This document shows, in pieces, positions 1-6,832 of a stretch of DNA of 8,502 nt. Position 1 is the first letter of the stretch. Every line of letters begins with the position of its first letter. Source of the stretch: Oscillospiraceae bacterium (GTDB lineage Bacteria > Bacillota > Clostridia > Oscillospirales > Oscillospiraceae); the NCBI GenBank assembly GCA_017458025.1, contig JAFTGG010000238.1, forward strand, positions 1 to 8,502. Direction: 5' to 3'. Made by a program: the position numbers and the translations under genes. The notes under the pieces were generated by a model that saw only the letters and a program-made list of their open reading frames with translations, did not search any database and was not told where the DNA came from.

Positions 1-407
1 ACCGCCCCGTCCGCCAAATCCGACGCGGCGCCGTCCGCCGGCAGCGACAGCGCCATCGCGTTGACCGTGAAATCGCGCCGCGCCAAATCCTCCTCGATCC
101 GATTGGTAAACATAACGCTTTCCGGGTGCCGATTGTCACGGTATGCGCCGTCGCGCCGCATGGTGGTGACCTCGACGTTGCGCCCCCCTGAGACGACGGT
201 CACGGTACCGTGCCGCAAACCCGTCGGGTGCGCCGCGCCGCCGAACAATTCCAGCACCGCCTGCGGCCGCGCGTCGGTCGTCAGGTCCCAATCGTCCGGC
301 GCTTTTCCGAGCAGCGCGTCGCGCACGCAGCCACCCACGGGATACGCGCGATACCCCGCAGTGGAAAAACGCTCTAATATTAAATTTACATAATCCGGAA
401 TTTTCAT
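1..407 (-). CDS. cca: CCA tRNA nucleotidyltransferase / poly(A) polymerase family, 5' part (partial)
   Basis: The N-terminal 135 residues of a class II nucleotidyltransferase, cut by the left edge. Known role of the family: adding or repairing the 3' CCA of tRNA in the cytoplasm with CTP and ATP, or polyadenylating RNA. Visible motifs are VGGCVRD (residues 24-30), the metal-binding DDWDLTT (38-44), VEVTTMR with the third acidic residue (78-84), and RRDFTVNAMA (110-119); together they form the catalytic head domain. The start is the ATG at 407, preceded on the minus strand by AGGA with 6 nt spacing and by a good promoter. The neck, body and tail domains lie outside the window, so CCA-adding, A-adding and poly(A) activities cannot be told apart. 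The gene is divergent from murC. Confidence 0.93.
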   Translation of the reverse strand, partial: MKIPDYVNLILERFSTAGYRAYPVGGCVRDALLGKAPDDWDLTTDARPQAVLELFGGAAHPTGLRHGTVTVVSGGRNVEVTTMRRDGAYRDNRHPESVMFTNRIEEDLARRDFTVNAMALSLPADGAASDLADGA

Positions 408-430
408 GAAAAATCCTGTCAAACTGATCA

Positions 431-459
431 TTGCACTTTATATTTGGATATATTATACT
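431..459 (+). promoter_or_regulatory. Promoter of the murC operon
   Basis: -35 TTGCAC (431-436), a 17-bp spacer and -10 TATACT (454-459), a near-consensus sigma-A promoter in an AT-rich island. The predicted start is near 466, with a leader of about 35 nt to the murC ATG. The arms AACTGAT (422-428) and ATCAGTT (462-468) form a 7-bp inverted repeat bracketing the promoter. GATATA/TATATC (447-452, 459-464) make a near-palindrome around the -10. Confidence 0.75.
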
Positions 460-479
460 ATATCAGTTAAATTTTGCAA
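452..479 (-). promoter_or_regulatory. Promoter of the cca-type gene
   Basis: Read on the minus strand: -35 TTGCAA (474-479), a 16-bp spacer and a perfect -10 TATAAT (452-457). The predicted transcription start is near 445, giving a leader of about 38 nt before the ATG at 407. The -10 shares four bases with the -10 of the opposing murC promoter. Confidence 0.7.
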
Positions 480-500
480 ATCCCCGAAAGGACTTTTGAT

Positions 501-1901
501 ATGGACATTTCCACCTACCTCGTTCCCGGCAAACGCGCGCATCTCGCGGGCATCGGCGGCGTGTCGATGAGCCCGCTTGCCGAGGTGCTGCACGGCATGG
601 GCGTCCGGGTGCAGGGCAGCGACATGAGCGAGAGCCCCGCGGTGCGGCGGCTGCGCTCGCTCGGCATTCCCGTCGCCATCGGCCACGCCGCCGAGAACCT
701 CGGCGACTGCGATCTCGTGATCCGCACCGCCGCCATTCACGACGACAATCCCGAAATTTCCGGCGCTATCACGCGCGGCATCCCCGTCTTTGAGCGCGCG
801 CAGGCGTGGGGCGCGATCATGAAGGGCTACAAAAACGCGCTGTGCATCTCCGGCACACATGGCAAAACGACCACGACCTCGATGGCGACGCACATTTTTA
901 TGGCGGCGCAAAAGGACCCGACGGTCATGATCGGCGGCACGCTGGAGCTGCTGCACGCGGGCTACCGCGTCGGAAACGGCGACACCATCATCGCCGAGAG
1001 CTGCGAATACTGCAACTCGTTTTTGAGCTTTTTCCCCACCGTCGCGGTCATTCTCAATGTCGAGGCGGACCACCTCGACTTCTTCAAGGATCTCGCCGAC
1101 GTCGAGCGCTCGTTCCGCGCCTTCGCGGAGCTGGTGCCTGACGGCGGCCACGTCGTCGCGAACTACGACGACCCTGGCGCCTGCGAAACGCTCGCGGGCT
1201 ACGCGCGTCCCGTGTTCTGGTTCAGTCTGCACAATGCGGGCGCGGACTGTCACGCGGAAAACATCGTCTGGACGGACGGCCTGCCGTCGTTCGACGTCAT
1301 CGTGCGGGGAGCGCGCGGGGATTCCGATTCCCGCGGCGAGACCTACGCCCACGTCGAGCTGAACGTCGGCGGCGAACACAACATTATGAACGCCCTCGCG
1401 GCGGCGGCGGGCGCGTATCTGCTCGGTCTCCCCGGGGAGGCCGTGGCCCAAGGCCTCGCGACCTTCCACGGCGCGTGGCGGCGCTTCGAGAAGAAGGGCG
1501 AGTACCGCGGCGCAACGGTCTACGACGACTACGCCCACCACCCCGGCGAGCTGCACGCGCTGCTGACTATGGCGAAGTCGCTGCCCTACCGGCGCATCGT
1601 CTGCGCGTTCCAGCCGCACACCTACTCCCGCACGCACGCGCTGTTCAACGAGTTCGTCGAGGAATTGAAGCTGCCCGACGTGGTGATTTTGGCGGAGATT
1701 TACGCCGCGCGCGAGCAGAACGACCTCGGCGTCTCGTCCGCCGACCTCGCCAAGAAGCTTCCGGGCGCGATCTACTGCCCGACGCTCGCCAAGGTGACGG
1801 AAACGCTGCGCGGCATCGCCCGGCCGGGCGACCTGATCCTGACCGTCGGCGCCGGCGATATCTATAAGGCGGGCGAAAACCTGCTGAAAGAAGGCGGTTA
1901 G
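501..1901 (+). CDS. murC: UDP-N-acetylmuramate--L-alanine ligase
   Basis: Cytoplasmic ATP-dependent ligase that adds L-Ala to UDP-MurNAc, the first amino acid of the peptidoglycan stem peptide. The 466-residue product has the normal MurC length and three-domain order. The N-terminal UDP-binding Rossmann motif HLAGIGGVSMSPLAEVL is at 14-30. The central P-loop SGTHGKTTTT is at 117-126, followed by SCEYCNSFLSF and NVEADHLDFF (167-195). The C-terminal signatures are GEHNIMNALAA, DDYAHHPGE (342-350), FQPHTYSRT (370-378) and TVGAGDIY (448-455). The start is the ATG at 501, set by AAAGGA (487-492) 8 nt upstream; an in-frame TTG at 474 lies inside the promoter's initial transcribed region and has no ribosome binding site. 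A deacylase gene follows after 2 bp, so the two are probably cotranscribed and translationally coupled. MurC is preferred over the recycling ligase Mpl because of overall motif match and length. Confidence 0.95.
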   Translation: MDISTYLVPGKRAHLAGIGGVSMSPLAEVLHGMGVRVQGSDMSESPAVRRLRSLGIPVAIGHAAENLGDCDLVIRTAAIHDDNPEISGAITRGIPVFERAQAWGAIMKGYKNALCISGTHGKTTTTSMATHIFMAAQKDPTVMIGGTLELLHAGYRVGNGDTIIAESCEYCNSFLSFFPTVAVILNVEADHLDFFKDLADVERSFRAFAELVPDGGHVVANYDDPGACETLAGYARPVFWFSLHNAGADCHAENIVWTDGLPSFDVIVRGARGDSDSRGETYAHVELNVGGEHNIMNALAAAAGAYLLGLPGEAVAQGLATFHGAWRRFEKKGEYRGATVYDDYAHHPGELHALLTMAKSLPYRRIVCAFQPHTYSRTHALFNEFVEELKLPDVVILAEIYAAREQNDLGVSSADLAKKLPGAIYCPTLAKVTETLRGIARPGDLILTVGAGDIYKAGENLLKEGG

Positions 1902-1903
1902 CG

Positions 1904-2437
1904 ATGCCGGTCTCCGCGTTTTGCGAAACCGCGCCCGAGCACGCGTCGGAGCGCGCGAAAAAAGCGTTCGCGCTGTTGGACGAGCTGCGTGTCCCCTATC
2001 GCCGCGTCGAACACGCGCCCGCCGAGACGATGGAGGTCTGCGCCGCCATCAGCGACGCGCTGGGCGCGCGTATCTGCAAGAACCTGTTTCTCTGCAACCG
2101 GCAGCAGACGGCGTTCTACCTGCTCACAATGCCCGAAGATAAGCCGTTTCATACCAAGGACCTGAGCCGCCAGATCGGCTCGTCACGGCTCTCCTTCGCG
2201 TCGGCGGAAAAGATGGAGGAGCTGCTCGGCTGCTCTCCCGGTTCGGCAAGCGTGCTGGGGCTCGCGAACGACACGCAGGGCCGGATCCGCCTCGTTATGG
2301 ACCGCGAGGTCGCGGAGGCGGAGCGTTTCGCCTGCCACCCCTGCGACAACACCGGCAGCCTGACGATCGCGACAAGCGACCTGCTGGAAAAGGTCTTGCC
2401 GCGCACGGGGCACGGCTACGAGGTGGTCGACCTATAA
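1904..2437 (+). CDS. Prolyl-tRNA editing deacylase, YbaK/PrdX family
   Basis: 177-residue free-standing editing domain. Family knowledge: such proteins hydrolyse mischarged aminoacyl-tRNA in trans, typically Ala-tRNA(Pro) for PrdX/ProXp-ala types, protecting translation fidelity in the cytoplasm. The sequence shows the usual core. CKNLFLCN with the catalytic-type Lys59 and Asn60 is at 58-65. AFYLLTMPEDKPFHTKDLSRQ spans 70-90. The GSSRLSF block is at 92-98, SPGSASVLGLANDT at 111-124, and CHPCDNTGSLTIA (144-156) near the C-terminus lines the pocket in known members. It starts 2 bp after the murC stop, with an AAGGCGG-like ribosome site inside the murC end, so it depends on the murC promoter. 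Substrate (Ala, Cys or another) cannot be fixed from sequence alone. The stop is followed 1 bp later by the terminator stem. Confidence 0.88.
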   Translation: MPVSAFCETAPEHASERAKKAFALLDELRVPYRRVEHAPAETMEVCAAISDALGARICKNLFLCNRQQTAFYLLTMPEDKPFHTKDLSRQIGSSRLSFASAEKMEELLGCSPGSASVLGLANDTQGRIRLVMDREVAEAERFACHPCDNTGSLTIATSDLLEKVLPRTGHGYEVVDL

Positions 2438-2438
2438 A

Positions 2439-2474
2439 AAATCGGAAAAGCTGCTTGCTTTTCCGATTTCTTTT
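2439..2474 (+). terminator. Intrinsic terminator of the murC operon
   Basis: A 13-bp perfect stem (2439-2451 paired with 2457-2469) closes a 5-nt loop (TGCTT) and runs into TTTCTTTT. An A-run on the 5' side means it could also work for transcripts arriving from the phosphopantetheinyl transferase gene on the minus strand. Confidence 0.9.
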
Positions 2475-2500
2475 CAGCCTCGTTCGATGCTGACCTCAAT

Positions 2501-2530
2501 TAAAAAGATTCCATTCGCGGCATCTTTTTA
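2501..2530. other. Hairpin between terminator and repeat copy 1
   Basis: TAAAAAGAT (2501-2509) is the exact reverse complement of ATCTTTTTA (2522-2530), with two further C-G pairs inside after one mismatch. The right arm contains the first T-run of the repeat's end. It could be a remnant terminator or an insertion-site palindrome; no clean U-tract follows on either strand. Confidence 0.45.
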
Positions 2531-2690
2531 TACTAATATGCGACTAAAAGTGGCAAAGCCTTGCGAGCAGAATTTTTGTCAGGCAAGGCGGATTTGGCGC
2601 GGCAATATTTGTGTATTGCAAGGGGGATTGCCGCAGCATGGCGGAAAAGGCCCGCCGTTTGGGTATGTCGGCATGATTGACAAGGCCTAG
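2525..2690 (+). repeat. MITE-like dispersed repeat, copy 1
   Basis: Non-coding element of about 166 bp. It begins with TTTTTATACTA (2525-2535) and ATATGCGACTAAAA (2536-2549), then enters a 47-bp core (2546-2592) identical to 6638-6684. The core contains the inverted repeat GCCTTGC/GCAAGGC around an 18-nt loop. The middle (2593-2631) differs from copy 2 but makes its own perfect 8-bp stem, GCGGCAAT (2599-2606) with ATTGCCGC (2627-2634). Similarity resumes at CGCAGC-TGGC-GAAA (2632-2647), at a spacing within 3 bp of copy 2, and ends in AGGCCTAG (2683-2690). The left end matches, inverted, the right end of copy 2; this copy lacks a matching right end. No transposase gene is present. A 67-codon open frame from 2487 has no ribosome site and no protein-like features. 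Confidence 0.8.
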
Positions 2691-3277
2691 TCGATCACGA
2701 AGGTCCTGACGTCCGCCACATGCGCGTCCGAGTGCGTGCAGAGACAAGCGACGTATTCCGGAAACGTTTCGAGGTAGACGATACGCTCGCCGCGCATCGC
2801 GGGGTTCTCGTTTTCGCGGATCGAACCGATGCCCGCGCCGCTCCATTTGCTGCGGCTCTCGCGCCTGACCCAGCTCTCGAAGAACTCCTGCCGCGACGCC
2901 GTGCCGGCGATGCGCTGCATCGAACGCTCGCTCACGGGGCGGAGCTTCTCGATATCGACGCCGATCGGCTCGTCATGCAGGCCGACCAGCGCGGCGCGAC
3001 GCGTATGGCTGATGTTGAACTGCACGTCGGGATAACCGTCGAACGCCGGCTTGCCGTATTTATTGTAGCGCAGCTTCGGCAGCTTTTTCCAGCCGCACAT
3101 CGCCCGCGTCGCCATATACAGCACGGCATAGGCGACCAGCGGCTCGTAGCGCAGCTCCGCTTTCGGCATGCGCATCAGCCGTTCGCGGCGCTCGTCCGGA
3201 ATAATGCGCAGCAGCGCGTTCACCTCGTCGTCCGTCAGAGGGCGGTCCAATTTGACGGCAAAAAGCTGAATGTCCAT
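2687..3277 (-). CDS. 4'-phosphopantetheinyl transferase, Sfp type
   Basis: 196-residue cytoplasmic enzyme of the Sfp superfamily. Family role: moving the phosphopantetheine arm of coenzyme A onto a serine of acyl, peptidyl or aryl carrier proteins. Visible motifs are YNKYGKPAF (71-79), FNISHTRRAALVGL (87-100), the metal-binding VDIEKLRP (107-114, Asp108 and Glu110), and FFESWVRRESRSKWSGAGI (132-150) with Glu140 and Lys144 in the WxxKE...K...G position. The stretch between DIE and WxxRE is about 30 residues, against about 42 in Bacillus subtilis Sfp. The start is the ATG at 3277, with a perfect AAGGAGG (3285-3291) 7 nt upstream and a consensus promoter; longer frames into dnaG are antisense. 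The TAG stop (2687-2689) lies in the AGGCCTAG end of repeat copy 1. No carrier protein or synthase gene is visible, so the partner is unknown and it may serve the general fatty-acid carrier. Confidence 0.88.
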   Translation of the reverse strand: MDIQLFAVKLDRPLTDDEVNALLRIIPDERRERLMRMPKAELRYEPLVAYAVLYMATRAMCGWKKLPKLRYNKYGKPAFDGYPDVQFNISHTRRAALVGLHDEPIGVDIEKLRPVSERSMQRIAGTASRQEFFESWVRRESRSKWSGAGIGSIRENENPAMRGERIVYLETFPEYVACLCTHSDAHVADVRTFVID

Positions 3278-3313
3278 GCGCCGCCCTCCTTTCGGTCGAT
3301 CTATGAGATAAAA

Positions 3314-3342
3314 ATTATATTGCAAAAAGTATGTCTTGTCAA
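3314..3342 (-). promoter_or_regulatory. Consensus sigma-A promoter of the phosphopantetheinyl transferase gene
   Basis: On the minus strand: -35 TTGACA (3337-3342), a spacer of exactly 17 bp and -10 TATAAT (3314-3319), a perfect match to the consensus. The predicted start is near 3307, with a leader of about 30 nt carrying AAGGAGG at 3285-3291. Confidence 0.85.
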
Positions 3343-3385
3343 ATTTTGCAAAAAATATTTTGAAGAAAAAAGAGGAAAACAATTT

Positions 3386-3425
3386 CTTTTGGCGTATAAG
3401 ACCAATAGAGACGCCAAGGGGGAGG
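3386..3425 (+). promoter_or_regulatory. dnaG leader hairpin overlapping the ribosome binding site
   Basis: TTGGCGT (3389-3395) pairs perfectly with ACGCCAA (3411-3417). The stem extends by two U-G wobbles and a C-G pair to 3386/3420, with a 15-nt loop. The right arm covers the first half of the purine-rich ribosome site AAGGGGGAGG (3416-3425). Folding would hide AAGGG while leaving GGAGG (3421-3425) free. That free motif is only 2 nt from the ATG at 3428 but 8 nt from an in-frame GTG at 3434. I could not identify a convincing dnaG promoter in 3343-3385. Confidence 0.5.
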
Positions 3426-3427
3426 CG

Positions 3428-5236
3428 ATGCGCGTGGCGTTCGATCAGCGATTTTTGGACGAGCTGTCCGCGCGCAGCGATATCGTCGACGTCGTGGGCG
3501 GCTACGTGACGCTCGCGCAGCGCGGCTCCGAGTATTGGGGCTGCTGCCCGTTTCACAGCGAACGGACGCCGTCCTTTCACGTCCGGCCCGACCAGCAGAT
3601 GTACTACTGCTTCGGCTGCAAAAAGGGCGGCGGCGTGGTCAACTTCGTCATGGAGATCGAAAACCTCTCCTATCCCGACGCGATCCGCTTCCTCGCCAAA
3701 CGCGCGAACATTCCCGTACCGGAGGAGACGCGCGACGACGGCTCGGCGCGGCTCCGGTCGCGGCTGCTCGCGCTCAACCGCGACGCGGCGCGGTTTTACT
3801 ACGACCAGCTCCACTCGCCAAAAGGCGAGGCGGTGATGGAATACATGCGCTCGCGCAAGATCACGCGGCGCAACGCGACGAATTTCGGCCTCGGCGCGGC
3901 AGGCGACGAGTGGGACGGGCTCATGACCGCGATGCTTCAAAAAGGCTACACGCAGGCGGAGCTCATCGCGGCAGGGCTCGCCGTGAAGGGCAAAAACGGC
4001 GGCGCCTACGACAAATTCCGCAAGCGCCTCATCTTCCCCATCATCGACGTGCGCGGCGACGTGCTCGGCTTCGGCGGACGCATCGTCGACAAGGACGATC
4101 AGGGCGCGAAGTATATGAACACGCCCGAGACCGTCGTCTACAGCAAGCGCCGCGTGCTCTACGGCCTCAACCTCGCCAAAAAAAGCAAGCGCGGCGGTAT
4201 CCTGCTCGTCGAGGGCAACATCGACGTCGTGATGCTGCATCAGGCCGGCTTTGACAACGCCTGCGCGTCGATGGGCACGGCGCTGACGCAGGAGCAGCTG
4301 CATCTGCTCTCGCGCTACACGAAGGACCTCGTCCTCTGCTACGACAACGACGACGCGGGCAAGGTCGCGACGCAAAAGGCGCTGGCGCTGCTGAACGACA
4401 CCGATTTCAACGTCCGCGTGCTGGAGCTGCCCAAGCGTCTCGTCGACGGGCAATATGTCAAGCAGGACGCGGACGATTTCATCAAGTATCAGGGCAAGGA
4501 CGCGTTCGAGAACCTGCTCTCCGGCAGCGAAAGCGGTATGGACTTCCGCATGGCGCAGCTCCGAAGCAAGTTCGACCTCTCAAACGACCGCGGCCGCATC
4601 GAATATGCCGCCGCCGCCGCGGAGCTGCTCGCGGACGTGGCAAACGCGGTGGAGCGCGAGGTCTACACCGTCCGCGCGGCGGAGGCCGCCGGCATCACGC
4701 CGGACGCGCTCAAGCTCGAAGTCAGGCGCGCGTTCTCGCGCAAGGCGCGCAAGGACCGGCGCGAGCAGGAAAGGCGCGATCTGCGCCCCGCCGCCGCGGC
4801 GCAGCCGAAGGAGCGCTCCATGCGCTATGAGAACACGCGCTCGGCGCTTGCCGAGGAGGGCGTGCTGCGGCTGCTCACGCTCGACGACGCGCTGTTCGGC
4901 GCGGCGCCGCCGCTTCGGGAGGAGGAGTTCTCCTCGCCGCTGCTCGGCCGGTTTTTTACCGCGCTCTGGCTGCAACGGGAAAACGGCGGCGCGATCCGTC
5001 TCAGCGCGCTGGACGGCGCGTTTACGTCGGACGAGCTGGGGCATCTTGCCGGCATTTTGCAAAAGCCGGAATCCACCGACCACGCATCGCGCGAAAAAGC
5101 GCTGCGCGACTATGTGCGCATTATCAAAGAGGAACGAACCAAACGCCTTGCGGCGTCGGAGGACCCGCTGGCGGCTGCCTATAAGAAATACACAAAATCA
5201 CCCGATGGAGATGGAGGAACAACCAATGGCGACTGA
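3428..5236 (+). CDS. dnaG: DNA primase
   Basis: 602-residue primase that makes RNA primers for the replication fork, acting with the replicative helicase. Domains in order: a CHC2-type zinc finger with C40, H43, C61 and C64 ([22 protein letters not shown]); the RNA polymerase core (about 110-250) with [21 protein letters not shown] (198-218); the TOPRIM part with [10 protein letters not shown] (259-268, Glu262 and Asp266) and [12 protein letters not shown] (303-314, Asp306 and Asp308); and a divergent C-terminal helicase-binding region (about 470-602) after a basic linker rich in Arg and Lys (434-465). Length is typical. VEGNID replaces the commoner VEGYMD. The start is taken as the ATG at 3428; GTG at 3434 is a real alternative that would shorten the protein by two residues. 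The end overlaps rpoD by 11 bp. Open frame upstream of 3428 is antisense to the phosphopantetheinyl transferase gene. Confidence 0.96.
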   Translation: MRVAFDQRFLDELSARSDIVDVVGGYVTLAQRGSEYWGCCPFHSERTPSFHVRPDQQMYYCFGCKKGGGVVNFVMEIENLSYPDAIRFLAKRANIPVPEETRDDGSARLRSRLLALNRDAARFYYDQLHSPKGEAVMEYMRSRKITRRNATNFGLGAAGDEWDGLMTAMLQKGYTQAELIAAGLAVKGKNGGAYDKFRKRLIFPIIDVRGDVLGFGGRIVDKDDQGAKYMNTPETVVYSKRRVLYGLNLAKKSKRGGILLVEGNIDVVMLHQAGFDNACASMGTALTQEQLHLLSRYTKDLVLCYDNDDAGKVATQKALALLNDTDFNVRVLELPKRLVDGQYVKQDADDFIKYQGKDAFENLLSGSESGMDFRMAQLRSKFDLSNDRGRIEYAAAAAELLADVANAVEREVYTVRAAEAAGITPDALKLEVRRAFSRKARKDRREQERRDLRPAAAAQPKERSMRYENTRSALAEEGVLRLLTLDDALFGAAPPLREEEFSSPLLGRFFTALWLQRENGGAIRLSALDGAFTSDELGHLAGILQKPESTDHASREKALRDYVRIIKEERTKRLAASEDPLAAAYKKYTKSPDGDGGTTNGD

Positions 5237-6623
5237 GATGGATAAGGGATTCGACACGCAGGACCTCGAAGCGCAAGCCGACAGTATTCTCGCCGAAGCG
5301 GGCGAGGTGGAGGAGATCCCCGTCGCGATCGAAAAGACGCCCTCAAAGAGCAAGAAGGCCGCGGAGAGCGAAAAGAAAGCCCCGCCGCTGGAGGAAGCGG
5401 TCATCGCGTCGCTTCCCGCCGCCGCGCTGCTCGCCGAGCAGGAAAAGCTGCGCGACCTGTTCGCCAAGGCGAAGCAGCACCGCAAGCTCGACTCGTCCGA
5501 GCTGTTGGAGATTCTGGACGAGCTGACGCTTTCCCCCGAGCAGGTCGACCATGTCTACGACTCGCTGGAGCAGTTGGGCGTCGAAGTGTCCAGCTCCGAC
5601 CTGCCCGACGAGGACGTCGGCGACGACGAGCCGCCGATGGAGGCGCTCGCCGAGGTCGAGGAGGAGGAGCTGATCGACCCGAACGAGCTGGTCGACAGCT
5701 TTTCCATCGACGACCCCGTGCGCATGTACCTCAAGGAGATCGGCAAGGTCCCGCTGCTCACCGCCGACGAGGAGATCCTGTACGCCAGCGAGATGACCGC
5801 CGGCATGGAGGCACAGGAAAAGCTCAACACGGCGAAAGACGAGGGCGTCGAGCTGCCTGAGGCGGAGCGCGCGGAGCTCGAAGCCCTCGCGCTCAAGGGC
5901 GAGGCGTCCAAGCAGAAGCTCGCCGAGGCGAACCTCCGGCTCGTCGTCTCCATCGCCAAGCGCTACGTCGGCCGCGGCATGCTGTTCCTCGACCTCATTC
6001 AGGAGGGCAACCTCGGCCTGATCAAGGCGGTCGAGAAGTTCGACTATACCAAGGGCTACAAGTTCTCCACCTACGCGACATGGTGGATCCGCCAGGCGAT
6101 CACCCGCGCCATCGCCGATCAGGCGCGTACGATCCGTATCCCCGTGCACATGGTCGAGACGATCAACAAGGTCATTCGCGTGTCGCGCCAGCTTTTGCAG
6201 GAGCTGGGCCACGATCCCTCTCCCGAGGAGATCAGCGCGGAGATGGGCATGTCTGTCGAAAAGGTGCGCGAGATCCTGAAGATCGCGCAGGAGCCGGTGT
6301 CGCTTGAAACGCCGATCGGCGAGGAGGAGGACAGCCATCTCGGCGACTTTATTCCCGACGAGGGCGCGAGCGAGCCGAGCGAGGCCGCGAGCTTCACGCT
6401 GCTGCAGGAGCAGCTGGTGGACGTGCTCTCGACGCTCACCCCGCGCGAGGAAAAGGTCTTGAAGCTGCGCTTCGGCATCGAGGACGGCCGCCCGCGCACC
6501 TTGGAGGAGGTCGGCAAGGAGTTCAACGTCACGCGCGAGCGTATCCGCCAGATCGAGGCGAAGGCGCTGCGCAAGCTGCGTCACCCGTCGCGGTCGAAGA
6601 AGCTGAAGGATTTTTTGAACTAG
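5226..6623 (+). CDS. rpoD: RNA polymerase primary sigma factor (sigma-70/SigA)
   Basis: 465-residue housekeeping sigma factor that directs RNA polymerase to -35/-10 promoters. Residues 1-60 are a charged extension, with a Lys-rich stretch at 37-52. About 65-122 looks like region 1.1 ([20 protein letters not shown]), followed by a very acidic linker (123-160). Region 1.2 is [17 protein letters not shown] (162-178). Region 2 spans about 228-308, with [37 protein letters not shown] and [18 protein letters not shown]. Region 3 is about 309-385. Region 4 ends with the -35-binding helix-turn-helix [20 protein letters not shown] (425-444). It is longer than the 371-residue B. subtilis SigA because of the N-terminal extension. 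The start ATG at 5226 has GGAGG (5213-5217) 8 nt upstream and lies inside the end of dnaG, so translational coupling is likely. An in-frame ATG at 5238 is poorly spaced. Confidence 0.97.
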   Translation: MATEMDKGFDTQDLEAQADSILAEAGEVEEIPVAIEKTPSKSKKAAESEKKAPPLEEAVIASLPAAALLAEQEKLRDLFAKAKQHRKLDSSELLEILDELTLSPEQVDHVYDSLEQLGVEVSSSDLPDEDVGDDEPPMEALAEVEEEELIDPNELVDSFSIDDPVRMYLKEIGKVPLLTADEEILYASEMTAGMEAQEKLNTAKDEGVELPEAERAELEALALKGEASKQKLAEANLRLVVSIAKRYVGRGMLFLDLIQEGNLGLIKAVEKFDYTKGYKFSTYATWWIRQAITRAIADQARTIRIPVHMVETINKVIRVSRQLLQELGHDPSPEEISAEMGMSVEKVREILKIAQEPVSLETPIGEEEDSHLGDFIPDEGASEPSEAASFTLLQEQLVDVLSTLTPREEKVLKLRFGIEDGRPRTLEEVGKEFNVTRERIRQIEAKALRKLRHPSRSKKLKDFLN

Positions 6624-6636
6624 AAAACGTACCCCC

Positions 6637-6788
6637 AAAAAGTGGCAAAGCCTTGCGAGCAGAATTTTTGTCAGGCAAGGCGGAGGACGCAGGCGGGCTG
6701 ACGCCCTCCAAGGACAACAACGCAGCGTGGCAGAAATTATGCCGCAAGGAATGTCTTTTTTAGTTGCATATTAGGCCTAGTATAAAAA
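6637..6788 (+). repeat. MITE-like dispersed repeat, copy 2
   Basis: Non-coding element of about 150 bp starting 13 bp after the rpoD stop. Its core 6638-6684 is identical to 2546-2592, including the GCCTTGC/GCAAGGC stem. The variable middle (6685-6720) contains a GGAGG...CCTCC inverted repeat unlike the middle of copy 1. Homology resumes at CGCAGCGTGGCAGAAA (6721-6736). The right end, TTTTAGTTGCATAT (6758-6771) to AGTATAAAAA (6779-6788), is the inverted counterpart of the left end of copy 1 except for one substitution and an extra 6 bp centred on TAGGCCTA. The corresponding left end is missing here; CCCCC lies directly before the core. No open reading frame of note. Confidence 0.8.
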
Positions 6789-6823
6789 ACGGCGGAGGGC
6801 TTTTTTCGCCCTCCGCCGTTTTT
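6785..6823. terminator. Bidirectional intrinsic terminator between rpoD and the 218-residue protein gene
   Basis: A 16-bp perfect stem (6785-6800 with 6808-6823) has arms of the type AAAAACGGCGGAGGGC and a 7-nt T-rich loop. T-runs form at the end on both strands, so it can stop rpoD transcription and the opposing minus-strand gene whose stop is at 6833. Its A-run overlaps the right end of repeat copy 2 by 4 bp. Confidence 0.93.
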
Positions 6824-6832
6824 ATGCTTGCT

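Noticed and set aside
453..1637. Long minus-strand open frame (394 codons) opposite murC
   Set aside because: Antisense shadow of a GC-rich gene: Arg/Val/Ala/His-rich, no motifs, and fully overlapped by the certain murC.
2487..2690. 67-codon open frame in the gap after the deacylase gene
   Set aside because: It lies in the terminator/repeat region, has no ribosome site, and only its repeat-derived part is shared with copy 2.
2720..3427. Upstream extension of the dnaG frame
   Set aside because: It is antisense to the phosphopantetheinyl transferase and its promoter; the primase N-terminus and ribosome site place the start at 3428 (or 3434).
3278..4453. Upstream extension of the phosphopantetheinyl transferase frame into dnaG
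   Set aside because: Antisense to dnaG; the family start, AAGGAGG and consensus promoter fix the ATG at 3277.
4455..5225. Upstream extension of the rpoD frame through dnaG
   Set aside because: Ser/Arg/Thr-rich out-of-frame translation of dnaG; the rpoD ribosome site and ATG at 5226 are clear.
5343..6638. 431-codon minus-strand frame opposite rpoD
   Set aside because: Leu/Arg/Asp-rich shadow caused by GC-biased third positions, with no ribosome site and no recognisable domain.
2546..6684. CRISPR-like interpretation of the 47-bp repeat
   Set aside because: Only two copies 4.1 kb apart, no regular spacers and no cas genes.
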